Shown piece by piece: positions 1 to 5,911 of a stretch of 8,074 bases of DNA. How positions within the stretch are numbered: the stretch's first letter is position 1; every line of letters begins with the position of its first letter. The stretch comes from an uncultured Propionibacteriaceae bacterium (GTDB lineage: Bacteria; Actinomycetota; Actinomycetes; Propionibacteriales; Propionibacteriaceae). Made by a program: the position numbers and the translations under genes. The stretch covers positions 1 through 8,074 of the forward strand of contig CAKZJI010000177.1 of NCBI GenBank assembly GCA_936941515.1. The letters run 5' to 3'. The notes under the pieces were generated by a model. The model was given only the letters and a program-made list of their open reading frames with translations, was not told the DNA's origin and made no database searches.

Positions 1-2
1 TG

Positions 3-134
3 CTCTCGGCCACGGTGCTGGGGCTGATGTTCATCGGCTACGGCTTTCGCCTGTGGCGCCAGTACAGCGATGCGCTGGCTCGCCGCACCTTCCGTTTTTC
101 CATCCTGCACCTGTCGCTGCTGTTCGCCGCGCTG
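3..134 (+). pseudogene. Heme O synthase (CyoE/CtaB) C-terminal fragment
   Basis: This 44-residue stretch, open from the window edge, reads like the last transmembrane segments of protoheme IX farnesyltransferase, the membrane enzyme that makes heme O for terminal oxidases. The tell-tale part is a [12 protein letters not shown] loop followed by a Thr-Phe-Arg-Phe-Ser-Ile-Leu helix ending Leu-Leu-Phe-Ala-Ala-Leu. In the family this helix continues to a Val-Asp-His-Tyr-type terminus. Here the similarity stops at about position 134 and the frame runs on into unrelated sequence without a stop. The loop style is proteobacterial rather than actinobacterial, unlike the operon to the right. It is best seen as a truncated piece joined artificially or by recombination to the next fragment. 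Family identity is from recall of the consensus. Confidence 0.65.
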
Positions 135-149
135 GAGCAGGGCATCAAC

Positions 150-374
150 AGCTATCGGCTGGAGACCGCCGATCCGGTGGTGGCCGAGGTGCTGGGCGAG
201 GGCAAGGTGCTGGCCGTCGAGCAGGCCGTGGTGCTCTCCGAGGACGTGGACGACTGGCGGGCGCGGGCGCACGCCCACCTCGAGGTCTACACCGGGCTGC
301 CGAACTACCGGAACAACTGGTTCCGCGAGGGCTTCACCGAGGACGACGCGCAGCGCGGCGGCAGCGACCGGCTC
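150..374 (+). pseudogene. LLM-class (F420-type) oxidoreductase C-terminal fragment
   Basis: The same frame continues into about 75 residues typical of the C-terminal region of luciferase-like monooxygenases of the F420-dependent type. They include a Gly-Lys-Val-Leu-Ala-Val-Glu-Gln stretch, an Ala-His-Leu-Glu-Val-Tyr helix, the characteristic Gly-Leu-Pro-Asn-Tyr-Arg-Asn-Asn motif, then Gly-Phe-Thr-Glu-Asp-Asp and Gly-Gly-Ser-Asp-Arg-Leu. In intact proteins these lie near the end of a roughly 290-330 residue enzyme and are followed by Val-Asp-Ala-Leu-type sequence. Here Arg-Leu is followed by unrelated residues. No N-terminal flavin/F420-binding part is present. The left border is uncertain between about 130 and 160, because roughly ten residues there match neither neighbouring family clearly. 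It is a fragment with no start or stop of its own. Confidence 0.6.
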
Positions 375-377
375 AAG

Positions 378-605
378 GGCGCGGCCATCGGCGGTCTGGC
401 CTTCCTCCAGCCCGACCAGCCTTTGCCGGACGCGCACGAAGCCGGCCACCACCCAGTAGATGGAGCCGCCGGCCATGACTTCCCCGCCCCGGCGCGGGAT
501 CATCCGCGTCCAATGGCGCAGCGGCGGCTGCTCGGCGAGGCGGCGGGCCTGGATCTGGCGCAGTTCGGCAGCGCTGGCGAAGGCATAGACTACTTTCTGC
601 ACGAG
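378..605 (-). pseudogene. DUF1489-like protein fragment (minus strand)
   Basis: On the minus strand, in a frame different from the one open over 373-675, about 76 residues resemble the N-terminal half of the DUF1489 family, small proteins of unknown function mainly from Alphaproteobacteria. Seen are a Val-Val-Tyr-Ala-Phe start, an Ala-Glu-Leu-Arg helix, His-Trp-Thr-Arg-Met-Ile-Pro-Arg-Arg, then Ala-Gly-Gly-Ser-Ile-Tyr-Trp-Val-Val and Arg-Val-Arg-Gln-Arg-Leu. Similarity ends abruptly near 378, exactly where the plus-strand oxidoreductase fragment ends, so two unrelated genes on opposite strands meet head on within a few bases. The minus frame stays open from about 690 to the left window edge, but outside this stretch it matches nothing I know. 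The family call is from remembered consensus and is moderate. Confidence 0.5.
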
Positions 606-695
606 CGCGAAACCGGTTACCTCTTCGATCCCGACCCGAACGATCCCTGGGTGCAAAGCTGGCCAGGACAGGCACGCGGCGAACTTCATCGCCGG
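606..695. other. Unassigned segment before livM, probable junction
   Basis: This short stretch links the DUF1489-like piece to the livM start. I recognise no family on either strand. The plus frame is in phase with livM and reads through without a stop. No Shine-Dalgarno-like purine run sits in front of the livM ATG at 696, in contrast to every other gene downstream. The native operon would be expected to carry livH or a substrate-binding protein here. The junction between foreign and native sequence is therefore probably inside or at the right end of this segment, but I cannot place it to the base. Confidence 0.4.
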
Positions 696-1604
696 ATGAC
701 GGAATGGCTCTATCCGGTGCTGTTCGCCCTGGTCGCGGGCCTGGCGGTGCCGCTGCTGGGCGGTCCGGTGCTCAGTTCCGTCGGCACCCAGGTGGCGATC
801 TACGCCATCATCGCGGTCCCCATGACGCTGCTGGCCGGGTCGACCGGGCAGGTCTCCCTGGGACAGGCCGCGCCCGTGGCCATCGGCGCCTACGCCTCGG
901 CGCTGCTGGTGATGCGCCTGAACCTGCCCTTCCTGGTGGCCCTGTTGCTGGCCGGGGTGATCGCGGCGGTGCTGGCCACCCTGGTGACCCTGCCGATCTG
1001 GAGACTCGACGGTCACTACGTGTCCATGGCGACCCTGGCCCTCGGCTACATCGTGCTGTCGGTGATCCGCGGCTGGGACGCGGTCACCAAGGGCGCCTAC
1101 GGGCTCTCCGGCATCCCCGCCCCGGAGATCCTCGGGTTGCGGCTGCTGGTTGCCGAGGACCACTACCAGCTCGACCTGGTGGTGTTGGCGGTCACGTTGG
1201 TCGTGGTGTTCAGGATCCGCTCCTCGCACCTGGGCAATGTCCTGGCGGCCGTCGGTTCCGACGAGATCGCGTCGCGTTCCCTGGGGTTGCGCACCCGCGG
1301 CTACAAGGCGCTCGCCTACGCGCTGGCCGCCTTCTTCGCCGGGATGGCGGGGGCGTTGCTGGCGCACCAGTACAACTACCTCGATCCGACGGTGTTCACC
1401 GTCCAGATGTCCGTGCTGGTGCTGACGATCGTTGTGTTGGGCGGAATCAACTCTCCCTTCGGGGCGGTGCTCGGTTCCCTCCTCCTGGTCGGGTTGCCCG
1501 AGGCGCTGCGCCTGGCCCCCGACGTGCGCATCCTGCTGTACGGGATCGTCGTGATCGCGATTATCCGTTTCCTGCCCCAGGGCCTGTGGACGAGGAGAGC
1601 ATGA
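696..1604 (+). CDS. livM: Branched-chain amino acid-type ABC transporter permease LivM
   Basis: Predicted inner-membrane permease of 302 residues, one half of the channel of a HAAT/Liv-type ABC importer. It begins with hydrophobic helices, then a Gly-Gln-Val-Ser-Leu-Gly-Gln-Ala motif at residues 51-58, matching the family Gly-Gln-x-Ser-Leu-Gly-His-Ala. The cytoplasmic coupling loop lies at about 186-204 ([12 protein letters not shown]). A conserved Ala-Gly-Met-Ala-Gly-Ala follows at 215-220, and the protein ends Phe-Leu-Pro-Gln-Gly-Leu. Length is usual for LivM. The reading frame is open from position 15, but everything before 696 belongs to unrelated fragments, so the ATG at 696 is taken as start. 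It lacks a ribosome site, so the true start could have been lost at a junction. The stop overlaps livG. The substrate is unknown from sequence; Liv permeases also serve amides, urea and betaine-like solutes, and the neighbours suggest an imidazole betaine. Confidence 0.88.
   Translation: MTEWLYPVLFALVAGLAVPLLGGPVLSSVGTQVAIYAIIAVPMTLLAGSTGQVSLGQAAPVAIGAYASALLVMRLNLPFLVALLLAGVIAAVLATLVTLPIWRLDGHYVSMATLALGYIVLSVIRGWDAVTKGAYGLSGIPAPEILGLRLLVAEDHYQLDLVVLAVTLVVVFRIRSSHLGNVLAAVGSDEIASRSLGLRTRGYKALAYALAAFFAGMAGALLAHQYNYLDPTVFTVQMSVLVLTIVVLGGINSPFGAVLGSLLLVGLPEALRLAPDVRILLYGIVVIAIIRFLPQGLWTRRA
1592..1598 (+). promoter_or_regulatory. Ribosome-binding site deciding the livG start
   Basis: A purine run containing AGGAG lies inside the last codons of livM. 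It is 3 bases before the ATG at 1601 and 6 bases before the ATG at 1604. The 6-base spacing matches the other genes of this operon, which use 5-6, so the second of the two tandem ATG codons is preferred. Confidence 0.6.
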
Positions 1605-2521
1605 TGACCACACCAACCACACCCGTGCTGAAGGCAACCGGTCTGCACCGCCGCTTCGAGGGGGTGCACGCTGTCGCCGGCGTCGACCTGGAGGTGGCCC
1701 CGGGACAGACGGTGGCGATCATCGGCCCCAACGGCTCCGGCAAGACCACCACCCTCAACCTGGTGACGGGGGTGCTGCGGCCAAACTCCGGGAAAATAGC
1801 GATCCGCGGCCACGTGGTGGCGGCCCGCCATCCCGAGCAGGTCGCGACGGCCGGGGTGCTGCGGACCTTCCAGAACGGCCGCGTCTTCGGGAACCTGACC
1901 GTCGCGGAGAACATCTCCGTTGGACTGCACCGCGAGTTGAGGGCCCACCGTCCCCTGAAACGCCTGGCGGAGATCCCCGTCCTGCGGTGGTTCCTGGGCT
2001 GGTTGCCGCTGCTGGGAGAGGCGCTGGCGGCACTGCTGCCCCTGCCCGGAACCGGAAAGGAACGAAAGGAAATCGAGCGGCGCGTGGCGGCCGAGATCGA
2101 CAGGTTCCCGGAACGCCTCGGCAACCGAACCGAGGACCTCGCATACACCCTCAGCTACGCGAACCGGCGGCGCACCGAGATCGCCCGCTCCCTTGCGGGA
2201 CGGCCGACTCTATTGGTCCTCGATGAGCCGACCGCGGGAATGAACCAGTCGGAGACCGCCGAGATGCTGGAACAGCTCCTCCGCCTGAAGGCTGCGGGGC
2301 AGTCGATCCTGCTGGTGGAACACAAACTCGACCTGGTCATGACGCTGTCCGACCACGTGCTGGTGATGGACGACGGCCACGTGATCGCCTCGGGACCACC
2401 CGAACAGGTCAGGAACGATCCGGCCGTCATCGAGGCCTACCTCGGCAGGCCTGAGGACGCCCGTCGCCGCGCCCGCGAGGAACGGGCCCGGAAGGACCCG
2501 GGAGGAGAAAACGATGACTGA
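1604..2521 (+). CDS. livG: Branched-chain amino acid-type ABC transporter ATPase LivG
   Basis: Cytoplasmic ATPase subunit, 305 residues from the ATG at 1604 (one more if the ATG at 1601 is used). It has a Walker A Gly-Pro-Asn-Gly-Ser-Gly-Lys-Thr-Thr at 41-49, Q-loop Gln90 in Thr-Phe-Gln-Asn, Walker B plus Asp-Glu-Pro-Thr-Ala-Gly at 203-212, and switch His240. Two points are odd. The signature, normally Leu-Ser-Tyr-Gly-Gln in LivG, reads Leu-Ser-Tyr-Ala-Asn at 183-187. There is also a long insertion between Q-loop and signature at about 112-160, with a Leu/Trp/Pro-rich stretch and a charged Lys-Glu-Arg-Lys-Glu segment, which makes the protein about 50 residues longer than the usual 250-260. 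The C-terminus ends in an Arg/Glu-rich tail. It overlaps livM by one base (four if the ATG at 1601 is used) and livF by 8 bases, indicating translational coupling. It presumably pairs with LivF to drive the permease. Confidence 0.9.
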   Translation: MTTPTTPVLKATGLHRRFEGVHAVAGVDLEVAPGQTVAIIGPNGSGKTTTLNLVTGVLRPNSGKIAIRGHVVAARHPEQVATAGVLRTFQNGRVFGNLTVAENISVGLHRELRAHRPLKRLAEIPVLRWFLGWLPLLGEALAALLPLPGTGKERKEIERRVAAEIDRFPERLGNRTEDLAYTLSYANRRRTEIARSLAGRPTLLVLDEPTAGMNQSETAEMLEQLLRLKAAGQSILLVEHKLDLVMTLSDHVLVMDDGHVIASGPPEQVRNDPAVIEAYLGRPEDARRRAREERARKDPGGENDD

Positions 2522-3269
2522 GACGCTTCTGGAACTGCAGGCAGTGGAGGTCAGTTACGGGCAGGCCAGGGCCCTGAACGGCGTGAACCTGGCGGTCCCC
2601 AAGGGGCGGATCGTCTCGCTGCTCGGCGGCAACGCATCGGGCAAGTCCACCACCATGAAAACCATCCTGGGGCTCGTGCGCCCCGATGCGGGCAGGGTGC
2701 TGCTGGACGGGAAGGACATCACCACCTGGCCGACCTCACGCAGGGTGGCCTCGGGCATCGCCTCGGTACCGGAGGCGCGCCGCATCTTCGCGCCCATGAC
2801 CGTGGAGGAGAACCTCCTGATGGGCGCCTACACGCGGCGCGACAAAACCGGAATCCGCGACGACCTGGCGGCCCAGTACGACCGTTTCCCCCGTCTGGGG
2901 CAGCGGCGGCGCCAGGCGGCCGGGACCATGTCGGGTGGGGAACAGCAGATGCTCGCCTTCGCCCGGGCCCTCATGAGCCGCCCCCGGCTGATCTGCATGG
3001 ACGAACCGACCATGGGCCTGTCGCCTCGTCTCGTGGACGAGGTACTCGAAACCATCGCCGCGTTGAACACGGACCTGGGGCTGGCCGTGCTCATGGTCGA
3101 ACAGCAGGCGGAGCTGGCCCTCAGCATCGCCCACCACGGCTACGTGCTGGCCACCGGGAACCTCGTGCTCGAAGGACCCGCAGGCGAACTGTTGGACAAC
3201 CCGCGCGTCCAGGAGGCCTACCTGGGGCGCACCACACGAAACGGAGACGACGATGACGACCAAACGTGA
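2514..3269 (+). CDS. livF: Branched-chain amino acid-type ABC transporter ATPase LivF
   Basis: Second ATPase of the importer, 251 residues, slightly longer than the usual 230-240. The Walker A at 38-46 reads Gly-Gly-Asn-Ala-Ser-Gly-Lys-Ser-Thr, where most LivF have Gly-Ala-Asn-Gly-Ala-Gly-Lys-Thr-Thr. The lysine and Ser/Thr needed for nucleotide binding are kept. The LivF hallmark Val-Pro-Glu-x-Arg-Arg-Ile-Phe is at 85-92, followed by Met-Thr-Val-Glu-Glu-Asn. The signature is an intact Met-Ser-Gly-Gly-Glu-Gln-Gln at 139-145, Walker B Met-Asp-Glu-Pro-Thr-Met-Gly-Leu at 162-169, and the switch position holds Gln197, as is normal for LivF. The C-terminus is an Asp-rich tail. A strong GGAGGAG at 2501-2507 lies 6 bases before the ATG. 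The gene overlaps livG by 8 bases and the next gene by 17, so it is part of the same transcript. Confidence 0.92.
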   Translation: MTETLLELQAVEVSYGQARALNGVNLAVPKGRIVSLLGGNASGKSTTMKTILGLVRPDAGRVLLDGKDITTWPTSRRVASGIASVPEARRIFAPMTVEENLLMGAYTRRDKTGIRDDLAAQYDRFPRLGQRRRQAAGTMSGGEQQMLAFARALMSRPRLICMDEPTMGLSPRLVDEVLETIAALNTDLGLAVLMVEQQAELALSIAHHGYVLATGNLVLEGPAGELLDNPRVQEAYLGRTTRNGDDDDDQT

Positions 3270-4194
3270 CCGATTCCTGACCGCAGCCCGGGGCGGAACC
3301 ACCGATCGGCCCCCGGTCGGGGCCTGGGTTCACTACGGGTCGGCGACATGGAGCCCGCAGCAGGTGGCCGAGGCCCACCTGAGGTTCTACCGCGACTACG
3401 ACTGGGACTTCATCAAGGTCATGCACGACTACCGCATCGACCTGCCCGAGGGGCTCGAGGAGATCACCGACCCCGCGCAGCTCGACGACGTCCTGGCCGA
3501 TCCCGGGGTGCTGCTCGACAGCCAGGCCAGGCAACACGAGGTGCTGGAACTGATTCGCGCTGCCGCGCCCGAGGCCGCCGTCGTCGAGACGGTGTTCTCA
3601 CCCACCCAGGCTCTCGTCAGGGCTCTGGGCGGCAGCGTCATCGAGTACTTCAAGGCGGATCCGGCTCTCGCGCACCGCACCATCTCCCGGGTCGCCGACG
3701 CCCTGGCGCGCTACGCGGCCGGGCTGGACGGGTTCGGCGTCGATGCATTGTTCGTCGCAGTCAACGGGGCCAGCAGGGACGCCACCAGCTTCGGACTGAC
3801 CCCCGAACAGTTCCGCGACTGGGTTGCCCCCTACGACATCCAGGTGTTGGCCGCCGCCCCGTCGCTGGTGCGGATCGCGCACCTGCACGGCGAGGACGCC
3901 GACCCGGAGCTGATCGCCGACTACCCTGTCGAGGTACTGAGCTGGTCCGACACGTCATCGGCCCCGACCATTCCCGAGGCCACGAGCCGCTACGGCTGGG
4001 TGCCGATGGTCGGGATCGACGAGCTCACCAGCCTCTACTGGACCCCCAGCGAGGCGGCCGCACACGTCGTCCAGGCGCGCCGCGCCGCGGGCGACCGCCT
4101 GATCGTGGCACCCAACTGCACCCTCCACTCCGACATCAACCCACTGACCCTCGTCGGTCTCAGGAGGGGTGTGGACGTGGCCCTCACGCACTGA
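3253..4194 (+). CDS. URO-D superfamily, methyltransferase-like protein
   Basis: A 313-residue cytoplasmic protein of the uroporphyrinogen decarboxylase fold. It starts with the family N-terminus (Lys-Arg-Asp-Arg-Phe-Leu...Asp-Arg-Pro-Pro-Val) and an Asp-Trp-Asp-Phe-Ile-Lys-Val segment at 50-56. Two pieces recall the corrinoid-linked methyltransferases (MtaA/MtbA/MtsA-like) rather than HemE: Ala-His-Leu-His-Gly at 209-213 and Ala-Pro-Asn-Cys-Thr at 286-290. These occupy the places of the His-X-Cys and later Cys zinc ligands, with the first Cys replaced by His (H210, H212, C289). It is shorter than HemE (about 350) and sits in a catabolic operon, so heme synthesis is unlikely. The start at 3253 has a GGAG 6 bases upstream and lies inside livF. 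Its role is unknown. It might transfer a methyl group to or from a thiol made in this pathway. No corrinoid-binding protein is visible in the window. Confidence 0.75.
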   Translation: MTTKRDRFLTAARGGTTDRPPVGAWVHYGSATWSPQQVAEAHLRFYRDYDWDFIKVMHDYRIDLPEGLEEITDPAQLDDVLADPGVLLDSQARQHEVLELIRAAAPEAAVVETVFSPTQALVRALGGSVIEYFKADPALAHRTISRVADALARYAAGLDGFGVDALFVAVNGASRDATSFGLTPEQFRDWVAPYDIQVLAAAPSLVRIAHLHGEDADPELIADYPVEVLSWSDTSSAPTIPEATSRYGWVPMVGIDELTSLYWTPSEAAAHVVQARRAAGDRLIVAPNCTLHSDINPLTLVGLRRGVDVALTH

Positions 4195-4209
4195 ACGAAA
4201 GGAACAGCA

Positions 4210-5910
4210 ATGACCGTCACGGCCCGTAGGGGAACCGAGCTGCGCTGTCGGAACTGGCGGGCCGAGGCGCTGCTCCGGCTACTGGAGAACGTCCTCGAGG
4301 TGGGGGAGAGACCCGAGGAGCTGGTGGTCTACGCATCCATCGGGAAGGCCGTCAAGGACTGGGACGCCTACCGGCGTATCGTCGATGCCCTGCAGCACCT
4401 CGAGGAGGACCAGACTCTGGTGCTCCAGACCGGAAGGCCTGTGGCGGTGCTGAACAGCCACGCCGCGGCCCCGATGGTGGTCTCGGCGGTGAACAACACC
4501 GTGGGGAACTGGGCCACGGAGGAGAGGTTCTATGCTCGGTTGGCGGAACACAAGACGATCTGGGGCGGGCTGACGGCCGCGGCCTGGCAGTACATCGGCA
4601 GGCAGGGCGTGCTGGGAGGCACCTACGAGCTGCTGCGCGCCGCCCTGGAAAAGCACTTCCGGGAGCACGCCGCCCCGCACCGCTGGGTCCTCACCGCGGG
4701 GCTGGGCGGCATGGGTTCCTCCCAGCCGATCTCGGCGCGAATGCTGGAGCTCTCCACCTTGGTGGTGGAGGCCGATCCCGCGAAACTCGCGAAGCTCAGG
4801 GCCGCCGGCGGCATCGACCTGGTGCTCGACGACCTCGACGGTGCCCTCGCGACGATCTCCACGGCGACCACCGAACGACGCCCCGTCGCCGTCGGGCTGC
4901 TGGGCAACGCCGCCGACGTGTTCCCCGCCGTGGTGGCCAGCGGCGCACGGCCGGACATCGTGACCGACCAGACCGCCGCCCACGACGCCCGCTACGGCTA
5001 CCTGCCATCCGGCTACACCCTCGAGACGTGGGCCGAGGCCCGTGAAACCGACCCGGACAGGGTGGAACGCGACGCCCGCACCGCCATGGCCGCCCAGGTG
5101 CGGGCCATGCTCGCCCTGCGAGAAGTTGGATCGGTGGTGTTCGAGAACGGCAACAACCTCAGGGTGCAGGCCTCCCGCGTCCTCGGCGAGGCCGAGAGGC
5201 AGCGGGTTTTCGCGGAGATCCCCGGTTTCATGGAGGGCTACCTGCGGCCGCTGTTCAGCCGCGGTATCGGACCCTTCCGGTGGATGATCCTCTCTGGCGA
5301 CGACAACGACCTCGCGGTGGTCGACGACCTGGCCGCGACGATGTTCCCCGAACGCCCCGAGATCGCGCGGTGGATCGGCCTGGCGCGCCGCCACATCCCC
5401 GCCCAGGGCCTGCCTGCCCGGTCCTGCTGGCTCGGATACGGGGAACGCTCAGCTCTGGCTTGCGCTGTGAATGAGGCCGTCGCCGACGGACGGATCAGCG
5501 CGCCGATCGCCTTCAGCCGCGACCATCTGGACTCGGCGGGCATGACCCATCCCCGGATCGGCACCGAGGGCATGCGCGACGACTCCGACGGCGTCACCGA
5601 CTGGCCCATCCTCGATGCGATGCTGATGTCTGCGGGCGGAGCGGATTTGGTGGCCGTTCACTCCGGAGGGGGTGGCTACTCCGGGTGGATGCAGTCGGCA
5701 GGCGTCACAGTTGTGGCCGACGGCACCGAGGCGGCGGCCACGAGACTGCGCCAGGCACTTGACCTGGACTCGGGGCTCGGGGTCATCCGACACGCCACCG
5801 CAGGCTACGAGGAGGCCATCGATCAGGTGGGACAGTCTCAAAAACCTGGAGCCCATGGCGCACCCCTGCGCTTGATCCGGAATCACCCATACGATCACGA
5901 AGGAGCCTGA
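4210..5910 (+). CDS. Urocanase family hydratase, probable (S-methyl-)thiourocanate hydratase
   Basis: A 566-residue protein of the urocanate hydratase family, NAD+-dependent enzymes that add water to the imidazolyl acrylate chain; normal urocanases have about 555 residues. The NAD-binding motif Gly-Leu-Gly-Gly-Met-Gly is at 164-169, Gly-Asn-Ala-Ala-Asp-Val at 232-237, Asp-Ile-Val-Thr-Asp-Gln-Thr at 249-255, and the catalytic-cysteine motif Leu-Pro-Ala-Arg-Ser-Cys-Trp at 401-407 with Cys406. Several near-invariant urocanase positions differ. Tyr-Gly-Asn-Asn is Asn-Gly-Asn-Asn at 313-316, Pro-Leu-Phe-Cys-Arg has Ser at 350, and the His-His-Gly-Gly-Gly-Val-Gly region is Val-His-Ser-Gly-Gly-Gly-Gly-Tyr at 483-490. 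This points to a substrate other than urocanate. With a DUF917 protein and a MIO-less lyase next door, thiourocanate or S-methyl-thiourocanate is the best guess. It starts 15 bases after the URO-D gene with AAAGGAA 5 bases ahead. The fold is certain and the substrate is inferred. Confidence 0.85.
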   Translation: MTVTARRGTELRCRNWRAEALLRLLENVLEVGERPEELVVYASIGKAVKDWDAYRRIVDALQHLEEDQTLVLQTGRPVAVLNSHAAAPMVVSAVNNTVGNWATEERFYARLAEHKTIWGGLTAAAWQYIGRQGVLGGTYELLRAALEKHFREHAAPHRWVLTAGLGGMGSSQPISARMLELSTLVVEADPAKLAKLRAAGGIDLVLDDLDGALATISTATTERRPVAVGLLGNAADVFPAVVASGARPDIVTDQTAAHDARYGYLPSGYTLETWAEARETDPDRVERDARTAMAAQVRAMLALREVGSVVFENGNNLRVQASRVLGEAERQRVFAEIPGFMEGYLRPLFSRGIGPFRWMILSGDDNDLAVVDDLAATMFPERPEIARWIGLARRHIPAQGLPARSCWLGYGERSALACAVNEAVADGRISAPIAFSRDHLDSAGMTHPRIGTEGMRDDSDGVTDWPILDAMLMSAGGADLVAVHSGGGGYSGWMQSAGVTVVADGTEAAATRLRQALDLDSGLGVIRHATAGYEEAIDQVGQSQKPGAHGAPLRLIRNHPYDHEGA

Positions 5911-5911
5911 C

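Noticed and set aside
1..695. Mobile element or integron-like cassette array
   Set aside because: No inverted or direct repeats, recombinase gene or attachment-like sites were found; the pieces are truncated inside domains, which fits a chimeric assembly better.
704..1600. Open plus frame running through livM in phase with livG
   Set aside because: Arg/Gly/Ala-rich shadow of livM. The LivG family sequence begins only at the tandem ATG codons at 1601-1606.
3253..4194. Uroporphyrinogen decarboxylase HemE
   Set aside because: It is shorter than HemE, has a methyltransferase-like His-X-His...Cys pattern, and is embedded in a catabolic and transport operon with no other heme genes.
3348..4229. 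293-residue plus frame overlapping the URO-D gene
   Set aside because: Arg/Gly/Pro-rich shadow with no recognisable motif, while the URO-D protein in the other frame is a clear family match with its own ribosome site.
4279..5394. A 371-residue open frame on the minus strand
   Set aside because: It lies wholly inside the urocanase-family gene, is rich in Gly/Val/His/Arg as expected of an antisense shadow in high-GC DNA, and shows no family motif.
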